Source: Boseongicola sp. (GTDB lineage Bacteria; Pseudomonadota; Alphaproteobacteria; Rhodobacterales; Rhodobacteraceae). Taken from it: 52,099 bases of DNA. The notes under the pieces are model-generated. The model saw only the letters and a program-made list of their open reading frames with translations. It searched no databases and had not been told where the DNA came from. The translations under genes were made by a program, and so were the position numbers. Below are positions 52,045 through 52,099 of this stretch, in pieces; position 1 is the stretch's first letter, and each line of letters starts with the position of its first letter. The stretch covers positions 1 to 52,099 of the forward strand of contig JAPPCV010000093.1 of the NCBI GenBank assembly GCA_028824715.1, in the 5' to 3' direction.

Positions 52045-52099
52045 CTAGCCTGAATTCCCATGCCTTGGGGAGCGGTGACGGATGACGGGTTTCACGGCC

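Noticed and set aside
1-52099. CRISPR arrays, rRNA or tRNA genes
   Set aside because: No regularly spaced repeats, rRNA core sequences or tRNA cloverleaf with a TTCRANNC-type loop were noticed by reading; a dedicated scan was not possible.

Overview
The window is dense, high-GC DNA with codon use and gene content typical of an alphaproteobacterium: heterotetrameric sarcosine oxidase (soxBDAG), the glxBCD glutamate-synthase-like trio, preTA plus hydA/pydC under a RutR-type repressor, NAD-linked formate dehydrogenase with fhs, and many ABC uptake systems with Tat- or Sec-exported binding proteins. I cannot name the genus. No rRNA, tRNA, CRISPR array or intact mobile element was recognised.

Left part (1-14.2 kb): a minus-strand operon reads FAD oxidoreductase > glutamine-synthetase-like ligase > glxB > glxC > glxD (cut by the window start). 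A GntR/FCD regulator diverges from it across a perfect 10-bp inverted repeat. Next come a class I amidotransferase-like protein and a DJ-1/AraC (GlxA/GbdR-type) regulator, which diverges from soxB-soxD-soxA-soxG. Together these look like catabolism of N-methylated or gamma-glutamylated amines, with one-carbon units passed to tetrahydrofolate.

Middle (14.2-25 kb): a fumarylacetoacetate-hydrolase-family enzyme, a second GntR/FCD regulator, an NMT1/SsuA-type ABC transporter with two permeases, and a complete branched-chain-amino-acid-type (Liv) transporter ending in a small repeat-like protein that overlaps livF.

25-29.4 kb is an accessory stretch: a poorly supported membrane ORF, a Tat-exported carotenoid-oxygenase-family protein translationally coupled to a DUF2141 protein, and decayed DNA with a frameshifted LytTR domain.

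29.4-39.7 kb is a reductive pyrimidine (or hydantoin) catabolic block: pydC-hydA-ABC transporter on the minus strand, a divergent RutR-like repressor with a near-consensus operator, and preT-preA with a related operator. A 68-codon ORF is wedged between the two permease genes, with ATGA overlaps at both ends.

39.8-40.7 kb holds a possible IS21-like end and a truncated DUF3991 gene. 40.7-48 kb is the formate module: a LysR regulator, a fused FdsG-FdsB subunit, FdsA and fhs. It can oxidise formate or feed it to tetrahydrofolate, which complements the demethylating oxidases at the left end. 48.1-49.7 kb is another gene graveyard (NhaA tail, nuclease tail), followed by a Tat-exported PhoX-type alkaline phosphatase and an unassigned ORF fragment at the right edge.
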